From NCBI GenBank assembly GCA_016874975.1, contig VGSQ01000019.1, forward strand, positions 1 to 38,506: a stretch of 38,506 nt of DNA. The letters run 5' to 3'. Position numbers and translations under genes: made by a program. The notes under the pieces were generated by a model. The model did not search any database, was not told the DNA's origin, and saw only the letters and a list, made by a program, of their open reading frames with translations. The stretch is from Deltaproteobacteria bacterium. GTDB lineage: Bacteria > Desulfobacterota > Desulfobaccia > Desulfobaccales > 0-14-0-80-60-11. Positions 15,194-23,426 of this stretch are shown here, piece by piece (positions within the stretch are counted from its first letter, which is position 1; every line of letters starts with the position of its first letter).

Positions 15194-17281
15194 ATGCTGA
15201 GCATTCGCGATCTGAGGGTGCACTACGGGGCCGCCCAGGCCCTGTTCGGGGTGGACCTGGAGGTGCGCCGGGGGGAGACGGTGGCCCTGGTGGGGGCCAA
15301 CGGCGCGGGCAAATCCAGTCTGCTCAAGGCCGTCATGGGCCTGATCAGACCTTCGGGGGGCGCCATTTTGCTGGACGGCCGGGAGGTCACCGGCTCCTCC
15401 CCCGCGGCCATGGCCGCTCTCGGCGTGGCCCTGGTCCCCGAGGGCCGGGAGATGTTCGGGGACCTGACGGTGCGCGAAAATCTGGAGTTGGGCGCCCTGG
15501 TGCTGAAGCCCGGCCGGGCCGAGCTGGCCCGGCGTCTGGAGGAGGTCTGCGCCCGCTTCCCCAAGCTCCGGGAGCGCCTCTCCCAGCGCACCGCCACCCT
15601 CTCCGGCGGCGAGCAGCAGATGGTGGCCATCGGCCGGGCCCTCATGGCCCGGCCCCGGCTCCTGCTGATGGATGAACCCAGTCTGGGGCTGGCGCCGCTG
15701 ATCACCGACGAGATCTTCGACATCATCCACCAACTCTCCCGCAGCGGCGTCACCATCCTGCTGGTGGAGCAGAACGCCGCCCGGGGCCTCACCGCCTCGG
15801 GGTCGGCCTATCTGTTGGCCAACGGCCGCATCACCGGCCAGGGCCGCAGCCAGAAACTCCTGGTGGACCCCGAACTGCGCCGGGCCTTTCTGGGGGCCGC
15901 CTCCGGCAACAACCCGGCCGCCAGCCGTCTGGGTGCGGCGGGCCTCACCAACATCCGCCTGGAAAAAGAGATGACCACCCACAAGACCTTTATGCCGCCC
16001 TTCCGCACCGTGGAGGAACTCCAGGCCCACCAGCTCCGGGGCCTCAAATGGACCGTGCGCCACGCCTACGAAGGCTCCAGCTTCTACCGGGAACAGTTGG
16101 ACCGGGCCGGGGTCACCCCGGACGACATCCGGACTTTGGACGATTTACGAAAATTGCCCCTCACCACCCCCGAGGACCTGCGGGACGGCTATCCCTTCCC
16201 CTTCCGGGCGGTGCCCTATGAGCAGATCGTGCGCATCCACGCCAGCTCCGGCACCACCGGCAAACGCAAGATTCTGGGGTATACCCAGAAAGACCTGGAC
16301 GACTGGGCCCATTTCTTCGCCCGCTGCTACGAAATGGCCGGCGTCACCCCCCTGGACCGGGTGCAGATCTCCGTGGGCTACGGAGTGTGGACCGCGGGCG
16401 CGGGCTTCCAGGCGGGCGTCGAAAAGCTGGGCGCCCTGGCCATGCCCGTGGGGCCGGGCAACATCGACCTGCAATGCGAATTCTTCCTGGACCTGCAGCC
16501 CACCGTGTTCTGCTGCACCGCCTCCATGGGCCTGCTTATGGCCGAAGAGATCCACAAGCGGGGCATCGCCGACAAGATCAACATCCGGAAGGTGATCTAC
16601 GGCTCCGAGCGCTCCAGCGTCTCCATGCGCAAAAAGATCGCCGACCTCTTCGGCGGGGTGGAGCTCTTCGACATCGTCGGCATGACCGAACTCTACGGGC
16701 CGGGCACCGGCATCGAGTGCCCCCACCACGACTGCATCCATTATTGGGCCGACTATTATATCCTGGAAATCCTGGACCCGGAGACCCTGGCGCCCCTGCC
16801 CGACGGCGAATGGGGCGAGATGGTGGTGACCACGCTCGCCAAGGAGGCCGCGCCCCTCCTGCGCTACCGCACCCACGACATCACCCGCATCATCCCCGAC
16901 CCCTGCACCTGCGGCGCGGTGCTGCCCCGGCACAGCCGCATCCGGGGCCGCACCGACGACATGTTCAAGTTCCGGGGGGTGAATATCTATCCCGCCGGCA
17001 TCGACCGGCTGCTGTCGGAGGTGCCGGGGCTGGGTTCGGAATACCAGGTGCACCTCCGCCGGGACCAGGCCGGACGGGACCATATGCTGCTCAAGGTGGA
17101 GCGGGGCGAAGGCGTGGAGGCCCGGCGCGCCGATGAGTTGCGGCGGGAGGTCATTTACCTCATCAAACACCGCCTCATGGTCACCCCGGAGGTGGAGGTG
17201 GTGGCCTACGGCGACCTGCCACGTTCGGAGCGGAAAAGCCAACGGGTCTTCGACATCCGCATCACCGATTCGGTGGTGTGA
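15194..17281 (+). CDS. LivF-type ABC ATPase fused to phenylacetate-CoA ligase-like enzyme
   Basis: One uninterrupted 695-residue frame. Residues 1-235 are a complete branched-chain amino-acid transporter ATPase: Walker A GANGAGKSS (34-42), LVPEGREMFG, signature LSGGEQQ (136-142), Walker B with MDEP (159-162) and VEQN. After a 25-residue linker, residues 260-695 are a complete PaaK-type acyl-CoA ligase: SSGTTGKRK (351-359), a GMTELYGPG motif and RTDDMFKFRGVNIYP. PaaK-like ligases activate aryl acids to CoA thioesters with ATP. The start is uncertain (ATG 15194 or ATG 15170), and neither has a good ribosome site. An internal ATG at 15971, exactly where PaaK proteins begin, might allow separate synthesis. 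No LivG/H/M/K genes are adjacent. Confidence 0.85.
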   Translation: MLSIRDLRVHYGAAQALFGVDLEVRRGETVALVGANGAGKSSLLKAVMGLIRPSGGAILLDGREVTGSSPAAMAALGVALVPEGREMFGDLTVRENLELGALVLKPGRAELARRLEEVCARFPKLRERLSQRTATLSGGEQQMVAIGRALMARPRLLLMDEPSLGLAPLITDEIFDIIHQLSRSGVTILLVEQNAARGLTASGSAYLLANGRITGQGRSQKLLVDPELRRAFLGAASGNNPAASRLGAAGLTNIRLEKEMTTHKTFMPPFRTVEELQAHQLRGLKWTVRHAYEGSSFYREQLDRAGVTPDDIRTLDDLRKLPLTTPEDLRDGYPFPFRAVPYEQIVRIHASSGTTGKRKILGYTQKDLDDWAHFFARCYEMAGVTPLDRVQISVGYGVWTAGAGFQAGVEKLGALAMPVGPGNIDLQCEFFLDLQPTVFCCTASMGLLMAEEIHKRGIADKINIRKVIYGSERSSVSMRKKIADLFGGVELFDIVGMTELYGPGTGIECPHHDCIHYWADYYILEILDPETLAPLPDGEWGEMVVTTLAKEAAPLLRYRTHDITRIIPDPCTCGAVLPRHSRIRGRTDDMFKFRGVNIYPAGIDRLLSEVPGLGSEYQVHLRRDQAGRDHMLLKVERGEGVEARRADELRREVIYLIKHRLMVTPEVEVVAYGDLPRSERKSQRVFDIRITDSVV

Positions 17282-17296
17282 GGCGGGAGGGGGCTG

Positions 17297-17338
17297 GTGT
17301 CAGATGTCAGGTGTCAGGTGTCAGGTGCCGGGTGCCGG
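17297..17338 (+). repeat. Heptamer tandem repeat (GTGTCAG)n
   Basis: Six successive 7-base units: GTGTCAG, ATGTCAG, GTGTCAG, GTGTCAG, GTGCCGG, GTGCCGG. The same heptamer recurs at 23442-23469. Confidence 0.8.
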
Positions 17339-17409
17339 GTTGTCTTGGCGTCTCTGTTTCCGAAAGATCGCGGTGCGCACCCTGCGAAACTTGGGTCATT
17401 TCATAGGTA

Positions 17410-17440
17410 ATAGGGCGTGCCGTGCACGCCGAGGTCGGCG
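17410..17440 (+). repeat. Dispersed 31-base repeat, copy 2
   Basis: Begins ATAGGGCGTGCCGTGCACGC and matches 1217-1247 with about three mismatches. It is preceded at 17371 by GGTGCGCACCCTGCG, related to the GTAGGGTGCG palindromes at 23739 and 25987. Confidence 0.6.
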
Positions 17441-17542
17441 AACGCAATTAAGTATTAGGCCCCGCGGCTGCCTCAATTGCCGTCTTTTTCAATTCAATCC
17501 ATTATGTCCCGGTGTGATCGGGGACTTCCTCCGGCAGAATCC

Positions 17543-18496
17543 TTAAAAATGAATCTCAAAGAGCGAGCTCACCGAGTCCTCGTGATGGATGTTATGGATG
17601 GCCCGGGCCAGGAGGTGGGAGACGGAGAGCTGGACGATGCGGCCGCAGCCTTTGGCTGCGTCGCTCAGGGGAATGGTGTCGGTGACCACCAGGCGCCGCA
17701 GGCTGGAGTCGGTCAGACGGGCGATGGCCGGCCCGGACAGCACCGCGTGGGTGCAGCAGGCGTTGACGTGCTTGGCGCCGCTCATGACGATGACCTTGGC
17801 GGCCTCGGTGAGGGTGCCGGCGGTGTCCACGATGTCGTCCAGAATGACCACCTCTTTGCCCATCACGTCGCCGATGAGGTTCATGGCCTGGGCCTTGCCC
17901 TTGGAGTCCCGCCGTTTGTCGATGAGCCCCAGGGAGGCGGCGGTGCGCTTGGCGTAGGCCCGGGCCCGGGGCACGCCGCCCGCGTCCGGGGAGACGATGG
18001 CCAGGTCGTGGTTGAAGTTCTCCTTGATGTACGGGATCATCACCGGCGAGGCATAGAGGTTGTCCACCGGGATATTGAAAAAGCCCTGAATCTGGCCCAC
18101 ATGCAGGTCCATGGTGAGGATGCGGTGGGCCCCGGCGGTGGAGAGCAGGTCCGCCACCAGCTTGGCGCTGATGGGCACCCGGGGCGCCACCTTGCGGTCC
18201 TGGCGGGCGTAGGCGAAATAGGGGATGACCGCGGTGATGCGCCGGGCCGAGGCCCGCTTCACCGCGTCGATCATGATGAGGAGCTCCATCAGATGGTGGT
18301 TGGCCGGAGGGCTGGTGGACTGAATCAGGAAGACGTCCCGGCCCCGCACGTTTTCCCCGATCTCCACCCGGATCTCCCCGTCGCTGAAGGTGGACACCTG
18401 GGCCTGGCCCAGATCCACGTCCAGGTGGGCGCAAATTTTTCGGGCCAGTTCCGGATTGGCGTTGCCCGTGAAAATTTTCAGGTTGTCGTTGTTCAT
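17543..18496 (-). CDS. prs: Ribose-phosphate pyrophosphokinase
   Basis: A 317-residue cytosolic enzyme making PRPP from ribose 5-phosphate and ATP, for nucleotide, His and Trp synthesis. The class I signature [11 protein letters not shown] is at 130-140 and the PRPP-binding loop [13 protein letters not shown] at 216-228. The N-terminal [12 protein letters not shown] and the FSDGE loop are standard. The start at 18496 has AGGAAGAG 8 bases upstream; the frame is open 25 codons further without a ribosome site. A promoter is predicted at 18586-18613. Confidence 0.97.
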   Translation of the reverse strand: MNNDNLKIFTGNANPELARKICAHLDVDLGQAQVSTFSDGEIRVEIGENVRGRDVFLIQSTSPPANHHLMELLIMIDAVKRASARRITAVIPYFAYARQDRKVAPRVPISAKLVADLLSTAGAHRILTMDLHVGQIQGFFNIPVDNLYASPVMIPYIKENFNHDLAIVSPDAGGVPRARAYAKRTAASLGLIDKRRDSKGKAQAMNLIGDVMGKEVVILDDIVDTAGTLTEAAKVIVMSGAKHVNACCTHAVLSGPAIARLTDSSLRRLVVTDTIPLSDAAKGCGRIVQLSVSHLLARAIHNIHHEDSVSSLFEIHF

Positions 18497-18585
18497 CGTG
18501 CCGCTCTTCCTTAGCAAAGTGGTCGATGGGAGGGCGGCGCTCAGGCGCAAACTCGTGCCGGCGCCCTCCAAACCTCAATGATCTC

Positions 18586-18613
18586 ACCATATTTTTTAAT
18601 GATTTTTTAACAA
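18586..18613 (-). promoter_or_regulatory. Predicted prs promoter
   Basis: On the minus strand TTGTTA (18608-18613) is followed after 16 bases by TATGGT (18586-18591). It lies in an A/T-rich patch 90 bases upstream of the prs start. Confidence 0.5.
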
Positions 18614-18655
18614 ATGTGCAGGAGCAATGAGCATGGAAGTTGCAAAAGTTCTAAG

Positions 18656-19366
18656 TCATTCGGATGGGAATGATAAATCAAACGGCAGGGTGGAGGCAAG
18701 GGTAATGTGGGGTGGGTCCACTTTTTCCGAAATAACCAGGATGTTCAACCCATTGGCCGCAGTTTGCTTCAACTGTCGGGCGTAGGCCGGGTCCACCCGG
18801 TGGGCCGCACGGAAGAGGCGGGCATCCTCCCGCTGCACCACAAAGACCTGCCAGACCTCGTGGCCCTGGGCGGCCAGGGCGGCCAGTTCCGTCAGGTGGC
18901 GGCGGCCCCGGGAGGTCACCCCGTCGGGAAAGAGGGCCACGCCGTCTTCCACCCAGGTGACGCTCTTCACCTCCACGAAGAGGAGGCGGCCTCCCAGATC
19001 GCCCCCAAAATCCAGACGCGCCTCCGAGGCCAGCGGCGCCTCGGGCCGGAAGCTCAAAGGCCGGGGGACGCCGGGCAGACCCTCCCCGGCCAGGGCCGCG
19101 GCCACCAGCCGGTTGGGCGCCAGGGTGTCGATGCAGGTCCAGCCCCCCGGCGCCCGGGAAAATCGCCAGGTGTGGGACGTCTTGCGGCCGGGGCGGCCGT
19201 CGGCGGTGAGAAGAATCTCCAGGCCCGGCGCCGCGCAGCCCGTCAAGGCTCCGGAATTGGGGACGTGCACCCAGGTGCGGCGGCCGTCCGGCAACTCCAC
19301 TTCCGCCAGGAAGCGTTGCCGGCGACGGAGAAAGCGGGCAGGGACCAGGGGCGAGGGGAAACGCAC
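18656..19366 (-). CDS. sfsA: SfsA family DNA/RNA nuclease-like protein
   Basis: A 236-residue protein matching SfsA along its length: N-terminal OB-like part with RRQRFLAEVEL and VHVPNSGALTGC, then a PD-(D/E)xK-type core with LDFGG and FVEVKSVTW, and the family RGRRHLTEL motif. SfsA was named for sugar fermentation stimulation and is now regarded as nuclease-like; its physiological role is unsettled. The start is a GTG with no clear ribosome site, 33 bases after the preceding gene, so it may depend on translation of that gene. Confidence 0.92.
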   Translation of the reverse strand: MRFPSPLVPARFLRRRQRFLAEVELPDGRRTWVHVPNSGALTGCAAPGLEILLTADGRPGRKTSHTWRFSRAPGGWTCIDTLAPNRLVAAALAGEGLPGVPRPLSFRPEAPLASEARLDFGGDLGGRLLFVEVKSVTWVEDGVALFPDGVTSRGRRHLTELAALAAQGHEVWQVFVVQREDARLFRAAHRVDPAYARQLKQTAANGLNILVISEKVDPPHITLASTLPFDLSFPSE

Positions 19367-19399
19367 GGGTAGCAGGGGATGAGAAAAGAAAATGACGGA

Positions 19400-20005
19400 T
19401 TAAAAGGCGTACCAGACCCGGAACCAGTTCTGCAGGTTTTCGCCCCGCTCCCGGGAGCCCGTTTCCAGTTGGGAGCGCAGGGTGAAGCTCCAGCGGCCCA
19501 GGTCGTACTTGATGCCGGGACCCCAGCCCAAAACCATGCCGCCGTAGCGGCGCTGAAAGAGCTGGCTGTCGGCGGGGGTCTGGTAGAGGAAGCTGCTCAG
19601 CCCCACCTGGAGGTTGGGGAGCAGGCGGTACTCCACGGATGACCGGAAGAGGAGGTGGGACTGGACGGGGCGCTCCGGGAAGAGCGTGCTCCGCTTGCCG
19701 TCGTACAGGAAGGAGATGCGCAGTTCGATGTTGCCCGGCAATTTGAGGGCGGTTTCGCCCTCCGGACGCTGGGAGCCGTGGATGGGCAGAACTTCGCTGA
19801 CGGGAGGCCGGGAGGGCTTCTCCCCCAACATCTGGGCTTCCATGGAGGACGTCGAGTCGACGGGAGTGAGGGGAAACGTCAGGGCTGCCAGGGAACAGAG
19901 TGGAGGGCAAACGATAGCGGCCACTCTTCCCGGCATCAAGGCCAGGAGAGCGCAGAAAAACCCGATGCAGACAAGGCGCCAGGTCTTCCCCCATGGACCC
20001 AGCAT
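19400..20005 (-). CDS. Exported beta-barrel-like protein of unknown function
   Basis: A 201-residue protein with an N-terminal signal peptide (VCIGFFCALLALMPGRVAA). From residue 90 it has alternating strands (IELRISFLY, SSVEYRLLPNLQVGLSSFLY, GPGIKYDLGRWSFTLRSQLE) and a C-terminal aromatic end (FRVWYAF). This is the pattern of an outer-membrane barrel, here with only a few strands, so it may be a short or partial barrel. GGGGGAAAG precedes the ATG. A promoter with a palindromic operator lies immediately upstream. The family is not recognised. Confidence 0.7.
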   Translation of the reverse strand: MLGPWGKTWRLVCIGFFCALLALMPGRVAAIVCPPLCSLAALTFPLTPVDSTSSMEAQMLGEKPSRPPVSEVLPIHGSQRPEGETALKLPGNIELRISFLYDGKRSTLFPERPVQSHLLFRSSVEYRLLPNLQVGLSSFLYQTPADSQLFQRRYGGMVLGWGPGIKYDLGRWSFTLRSQLETGSRERGENLQNWFRVWYAF

Positions 20006-20035
20006 GACTTTCCCCCTTTTATCCTCTTATATTGC

Positions 20036-20064
20036 AACATAGCGCATCAGGTCTGACCTGTCAA
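20036..20064 (-). promoter_or_regulatory. Promoter with FadR/GntR-like operator
   Basis: On the minus strand TTGACA (20059-20064), a 17-base spacer, then TATGTT (20036-20041). The spacer contains the 13-base palindrome CAGGTC-N-GACCTG (20048-20060), overlapping the -35 box by two bases. GGTCNGACC is the core of the E. coli FadR site, so a GntR/FadR-type repressor is a reasonable guess. Confidence 0.65.
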
Positions 20065-20128
20065 GAAAAACTTTTACCACAGTTTCCGCTCGGCTTGGGC
20101 AGGACACCCGCTTCCGGATGTCCCTGGT

Positions 20129-21061
20129 TTACAAGGGCCGGCCGTAAATCTGGGAGAGGATGTCCCGGCCGCCGCGGTTGAGAAGCAGGTCGGCCAGGCG
20201 CCGGCCCAGGTCGGCGGCCTGGCGCGGCGGTCCGGCCAAGCGGTCCCGGAAGATGACGACGCCGCTGAGATCTCCGATGAGGGCCTCCAACACCACCTCG
20301 TCTCCGGCCAGTTGCCCCAGGGCGGCCACGGGCACCAGGCAGCCGCCTTCGAGACGCTGGAGGAAGGCGCGTTCCGCCTCTACGGCCAGGCGGGAAGGGG
20401 GGTGGTCCAGGCCCCCCACCAGGTCCCGCATCCTCTGGTCGTCGGCCCGGATCTCCAGGGCCAGGGCCCCCTGGCCGATGGCGGGGAGCATCTCCTGGGC
20501 AGTCAGCCAGGCCCGGGGCAGGTGGGAGAGCCCCAGGCGGTTCAACCCGGCGGCGGCCAGGATAATGGCGTCCAGGCCCTGGGTCTCCATTTTTTTCAGC
20601 CGGGTGTCCACGTTGCCCCGCAGATGCACCACCTCCAGATCGGGGCGGCGGTTCAAGATCTGGATGCGCCGGCGCAGGCTGCCGGTCCCCACCCGACCGC
20701 CGGGGGGGATGGCCGAGAGGGAGGCGTGGCGGTGGGAGAGGAAGGCGTCCCGCCAGTCCTCCCGGGGCGGCACCGCCCCCAGGACGCAGCCCTCAGGGAG
20801 CTCAGCCGGCATATCCTTCAGGCTGTGCACCGCCAGGTCCACTTCGCCGGCCAGCAGAGCCTCTTCGATCTCCTTGATGAACAGCCCCTTGCCTCCCACC
20901 TGGGCCAGGGGCACATCCTTGAGCTTGTCGCCGGTGGTCTTGATGACCACCAGTTCGGCGGCCAACCCCGGATGGCGCTCCTCCAGAGCGGCCGCCACCC
21001 ACCGGGTCTGGGCCAAAGCCAGGAGGCTGCCCCGGGTGCCGATGCGCACGGTTGCCGCCAC
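20129..21061 (-). CDS. hemC: Hydroxymethylbilane synthase (porphobilinogen deaminase)
   Basis: A 310-residue cytosolic enzyme polymerising four porphobilinogens to hydroxymethylbilane for haem, sirohaem and corrinoids. Visible motifs are RIGTRGSLLALAQT, the catalytic Asp in HSLKDMP (D83), and the dipyrromethane-attachment Cys C241 in LEGGCLVPVA. The start is a GTG 9 bases after the FmdB gene stop, implying co-transcription. Sirohaem demand (sulfite reductase) makes it relevant to this organism's respiration. Confidence 0.97.
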   Translation of the reverse strand: MAATVRIGTRGSLLALAQTRWVAAALEERHPGLAAELVVIKTTGDKLKDVPLAQVGGKGLFIKEIEEALLAGEVDLAVHSLKDMPAELPEGCVLGAVPPREDWRDAFLSHRHASLSAIPPGGRVGTGSLRRRIQILNRRPDLEVVHLRGNVDTRLKKMETQGLDAIILAAAGLNRLGLSHLPRAWLTAQEMLPAIGQGALALEIRADDQRMRDLVGGLDHPPSRLAVEAERAFLQRLEGGCLVPVAALGQLAGDEVVLEALIGDLSGVVIFRDRLAGPPRQAADLGRRLADLLLNRGGRDILSQIYGRPL

Positions 21062-21070
21062 GTGGGCTCT

Positions 21071-21292
21071 CTACCCGCAGGTGCTGCAGGAACCCGAGGT
21101 GCAGCCGGAGCAGGCGTCCGCCGGCTTGGAGGCGGCGGTGAACTTATAGCCGATCTTGGCGGCGCAGGCGCTCATCAGCTTCTCCACTTCGGCCCCCCGG
21201 CAGGTGGGGCACTGCACCGCAGCATTGCTGCCGAAGACCAGTTGCTCAAATTCCGCCCCGCAGGCGCGGCAGCGGTACTCAAAAATGGGCAT
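21071..21292 (-). CDS. FmdB family zinc-ribbon regulatory protein
   Basis: A 73-residue protein beginning MPIFEYRCRACGAEFEQL with CxxC (C8, C11) and a second CPTC, forming a zinc ribbon, and a Cys/Ser-rich tail ending SGSCSTCG. FmdB-family proteins are putative transcriptional regulators of unproven function. The start at 21292 is fixed by GGAGG five bases upstream. It is transcribed ahead of hemC. Confidence 0.9.
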   Translation of the reverse strand: MPIFEYRCRACGAEFEQLVFGSNAAVQCPTCRGAEVEKLMSACAAKIGYKFTAASKPADACSGCTSGSCSTCG

Positions 21293-21584
21293 GACAACCT
21301 CCATCGTGCAAAAGGGCGGGGCCGACCTGCAAGGGTCGAACCCGGCCCTCTGCTGAACCGGCCAGGCTGAGAGGAGCCGGACGGGAGGGCATCCCGGTTG
21401 ACCGCAAACCTCCGGCCGGCCTTCCGTCATTTACAATATGAGGTAATCCATGAGGAATTTCAAGGGGGGGCCGGAAAGAGGCGGCGGAAATATCCCCGGC
21501 GAAAGAAAAATTCAGGAGGAAGAGGGGTCTGCTGTGGGATGTCCTTTTATCTCAAAAATTTTTCTGATACATTATAGAGCCGTG

Positions 21585-22178
21585 ATGGCTGCCCCGCTCT
21601 CCAATTCCGCCCGTCTCACCATTCCCAATCTCATCACTCTGGCGCGCATCCTGCTTGTTCCCATCTTTCTCATCTGCCTGATCCAGGGGAATTACCGTAG
21701 GGCCCTCATCATCTTTTTGGTGGCCGGGTTGTCCGACCTGGCCGACGGCCTGGTGGCCCGCATGTGGCAGCAGAAATCACCCCTCGGGGCCATCCTGGAC
21801 CCGCTGGCCGACAAGCTGCTCATGTCCACCAGCTTCATCGCCCTGGCGGTGTTGCGCCTCATCCCTCCCTGGCTCACCGTGGTGGTCCTCACCCGGGATG
21901 TGATCATCCTGGTGGGTGTGGTCATCCTGAAGCTGGTGGAGGCGCCCCTGGTGGTCCAGCCCAGCTTGGCGGGAAAGTTGACCACATGGATGCAGATCGG
22001 CACGGTGCTGCTGGTGCTGGCAGGGAAGGTGTGGAAGCTGCCGCCGCCGCTGCTCACCTGGTTTTTCTGGGCCACCGCGCTCTTCACCGTCATCTCCGGC
22101 CTGCAGTATATGGGACGGGGCCTCAGGATGGTGCAGCAGTCCGCCGCCGTCCGGGGGCAGGGGGACGATCATGGCTGA
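21585..22178 (+). CDS. CDP-alcohol phosphatidyltransferase (PgsA-like)
   Basis: A 197-residue integral membrane enzyme with about six helices. The catalytic motif D-xx-DG-xx-AR-x8-G-xxx-D-xxx-D is complete in SDLADGLVARMW...SPLGAILDPLADK. It most likely makes phosphatidylglycerophosphate from CDP-diacylglycerol and glycerol 3-phosphate, though cardiolipin or other alcohols cannot be excluded. The start at 21585 gives the usual short N-terminus (NLITLARILLVP); it has only a weak ribosome site, and the frame is open to 21450. It overlaps the next gene by eight bases. Confidence 0.9.
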   Translation: MAAPLSNSARLTIPNLITLARILLVPIFLICLIQGNYRRALIIFLVAGLSDLADGLVARMWQQKSPLGAILDPLADKLLMSTSFIALAVLRLIPPWLTVVVLTRDVIILVGVVILKLVEAPLVVQPSLAGKLTTWMQIGTVLLVLAGKVWKLPPPLLTWFFWATALFTVISGLQYMGRGLRMVQQSAAVRGQGDDHG

Positions 22179-22722
22179 GCTCCTGGACCTGGACCGTTAC
22201 CGCCGCAAGCTGGCCGCAGACCAGGGCTTCCGCACCTGGCTGGCCCGCTTCCAGGAGCAGTTCGGCCCCGACACCCGCCTCCAGGACCTGAGCCCGGCCA
22301 CTCTTCTGACCCTGGCCACCCCCGGGGACGAGACGCTCTATATCTATTTTGACCTGGTGATGGGAATTGAGCGACTGGGCGGGTCGGTGCGCTTCCGTCT
22401 GGACGACTTGGCCGCCCCCACCAAATTGAAGATCATGGACACGGCCTTCGCCCTGATGGATCGGGTGCGCTTTGAGGTGATGCGGCGTCTGGGGTGGGTG
22501 GAGGAGGCGCCTCAGCAGGACGCCCCCATCGTGGAGCTGGTGCGCCTGGCCTGGAAGGAAGGTTCGTCCTTCTCCCGGGAAACGCCCCGCCTGTCGCCCC
22601 GCCATCCGGGGTATGAAGCCTACCGGAAGCTGGCCCTCCGGGACCAGGTGGTCTTCATCAGGCGCCTGGTCCCGGCGGCGGTGGAGAATTTCCGGCGCCT
22701 GATGCCCTCTGAACCCGCTTAA
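22171..22722 (+). CDS. Conserved-looking cytoplasmic protein of unknown function
   Basis: A 183-residue soluble, mainly helical protein beginning MAELLDLDRYRRKLAADQGF. The middle half (LYIYFDLVMGIERLGGSVRFRL) suggests a beta element, and the C-terminal half is rich in Arg. I recognise no domain. It is translationally coupled to the phosphatidyltransferase (8-base overlap, GGGGG upstream), and its stop overlaps the stop of the convergent RlpA gene. Confidence 0.75.
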   Translation: MAELLDLDRYRRKLAADQGFRTWLARFQEQFGPDTRLQDLSPATLLTLATPGDETLYIYFDLVMGIERLGGSVRFRLDDLAAPTKLKIMDTAFALMDRVRFEVMRRLGWVEEAPQQDAPIVELVRLAWKEGSSFSRETPRLSPRHPGYEAYRKLALRDQVVFIRRLVPAAVENFRRLMPSEPA

Positions 22723-23420
22723 CTCTTCTGCATCAGCAGTCGTTTCACGCCGGCATTAACCATCCCCAGCTTTTGCGCCACTCCATAGGAGAGATCAATA
22801 CCCCTCCCCTTGATATAGGGCCCCCGGTCCGTGACCCGGACCTCCACGCTGCGGCCGTTGTCCGGATTGGTCAGACGGAGTTTGGTGCCGAAGGGGAGGC
22901 TGGGATGGGCCACGGTGTCGGCGTACATGTTGAAGGGCTGGCCGTTGGCCATCAGGCGGCCGTGGTGCCGGGGCCCGTACCAGGAGGCCACCACCACCTG
23001 TCCCGGGACCGCGGCGGGCGCCGCCTTCCGGGACGCGCCCCGGGCCGTCGGCTGCGCTTCCGGCGCGCCGGCGACCTGCCGTACCCGGGGCCGCACCACG
23101 GCCGGAGCCTGGGGCGCCGCCTGGACGGCCCCGGAGCTCCCCTCGGGAAGCTGGAGGACCTGCCCGGGATGCAGCAGGTCGGGGTTCTTCAGACCGTTGG
23201 CCTGGGCCAGGGCATAGGGATCCTGGCACCCGAATTTCTTGGCGATGGCGCTGAGATTGTCTCCCCGCTGCACCACGTACCGGGGCGGCTCAGGCGGCAG
23301 CGACGACCCGACGCCGCGGCTTACGGTCTTGAGGAGTTGGGCAAAATCCTCCTGAGACGACCGGGGTGCGGACCGCAGGTAGGCCTGCGCCTCCTCGAGC
23401 CCGGGAATCAGAGATACCAT
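22719..23420 (-). CDS. LysM plus RlpA-like (septal ring lytic transglycosylase family) protein
   Basis: A 233-residue protein with a LysM peptidoglycan-binding domain (about 47-92, YVVQRGDNLSAIAKKFGC), a Pro/Ala-rich linker, and a C-terminal double-psi beta-barrel RlpA domain (VVASWYGPRHHGR, then VTDRGPY and GRGIDLSYG). The start at 23420 has AGGAGG five bases upstream. Oddly the N-terminus (MVSLIPGLEEAQAYLRSAPR) is not a signal peptide or lipobox, although RlpA proteins are normally exported lipoproteins. It ends four bases inside the convergent neighbour. Confidence 0.88.
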   Translation of the reverse strand: MVSLIPGLEEAQAYLRSAPRSSQEDFAQLLKTVSRGVGSSLPPEPPRYVVQRGDNLSAIAKKFGCQDPYALAQANGLKNPDLLHPGQVLQLPEGSSGAVQAAPQAPAVVRPRVRQVAGAPEAQPTARGASRKAAPAAVPGQVVVASWYGPRHHGRLMANGQPFNMYADTVAHPSLPFGTKLRLTNPDNGRSVEVRVTDRGPYIKGRGIDLSYGVAQKLGMVNAGVKRLLMQKS

Positions 23421-23426
23421 GCGCAC

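Noticed and set aside
17297-17440. Possible CRISPR array
   Set aside because: The heptamer units are contiguous without spacers, and the other repeat is single-copy here; no cas genes are present.
21300-21360. tRNA-like GGGTTCGACCC on the minus strand near the FmdB start
   Set aside because: The flanking bases do not form a T stem, and no acceptor or anticodon arm can be drawn; it lies in the FmdB leader.
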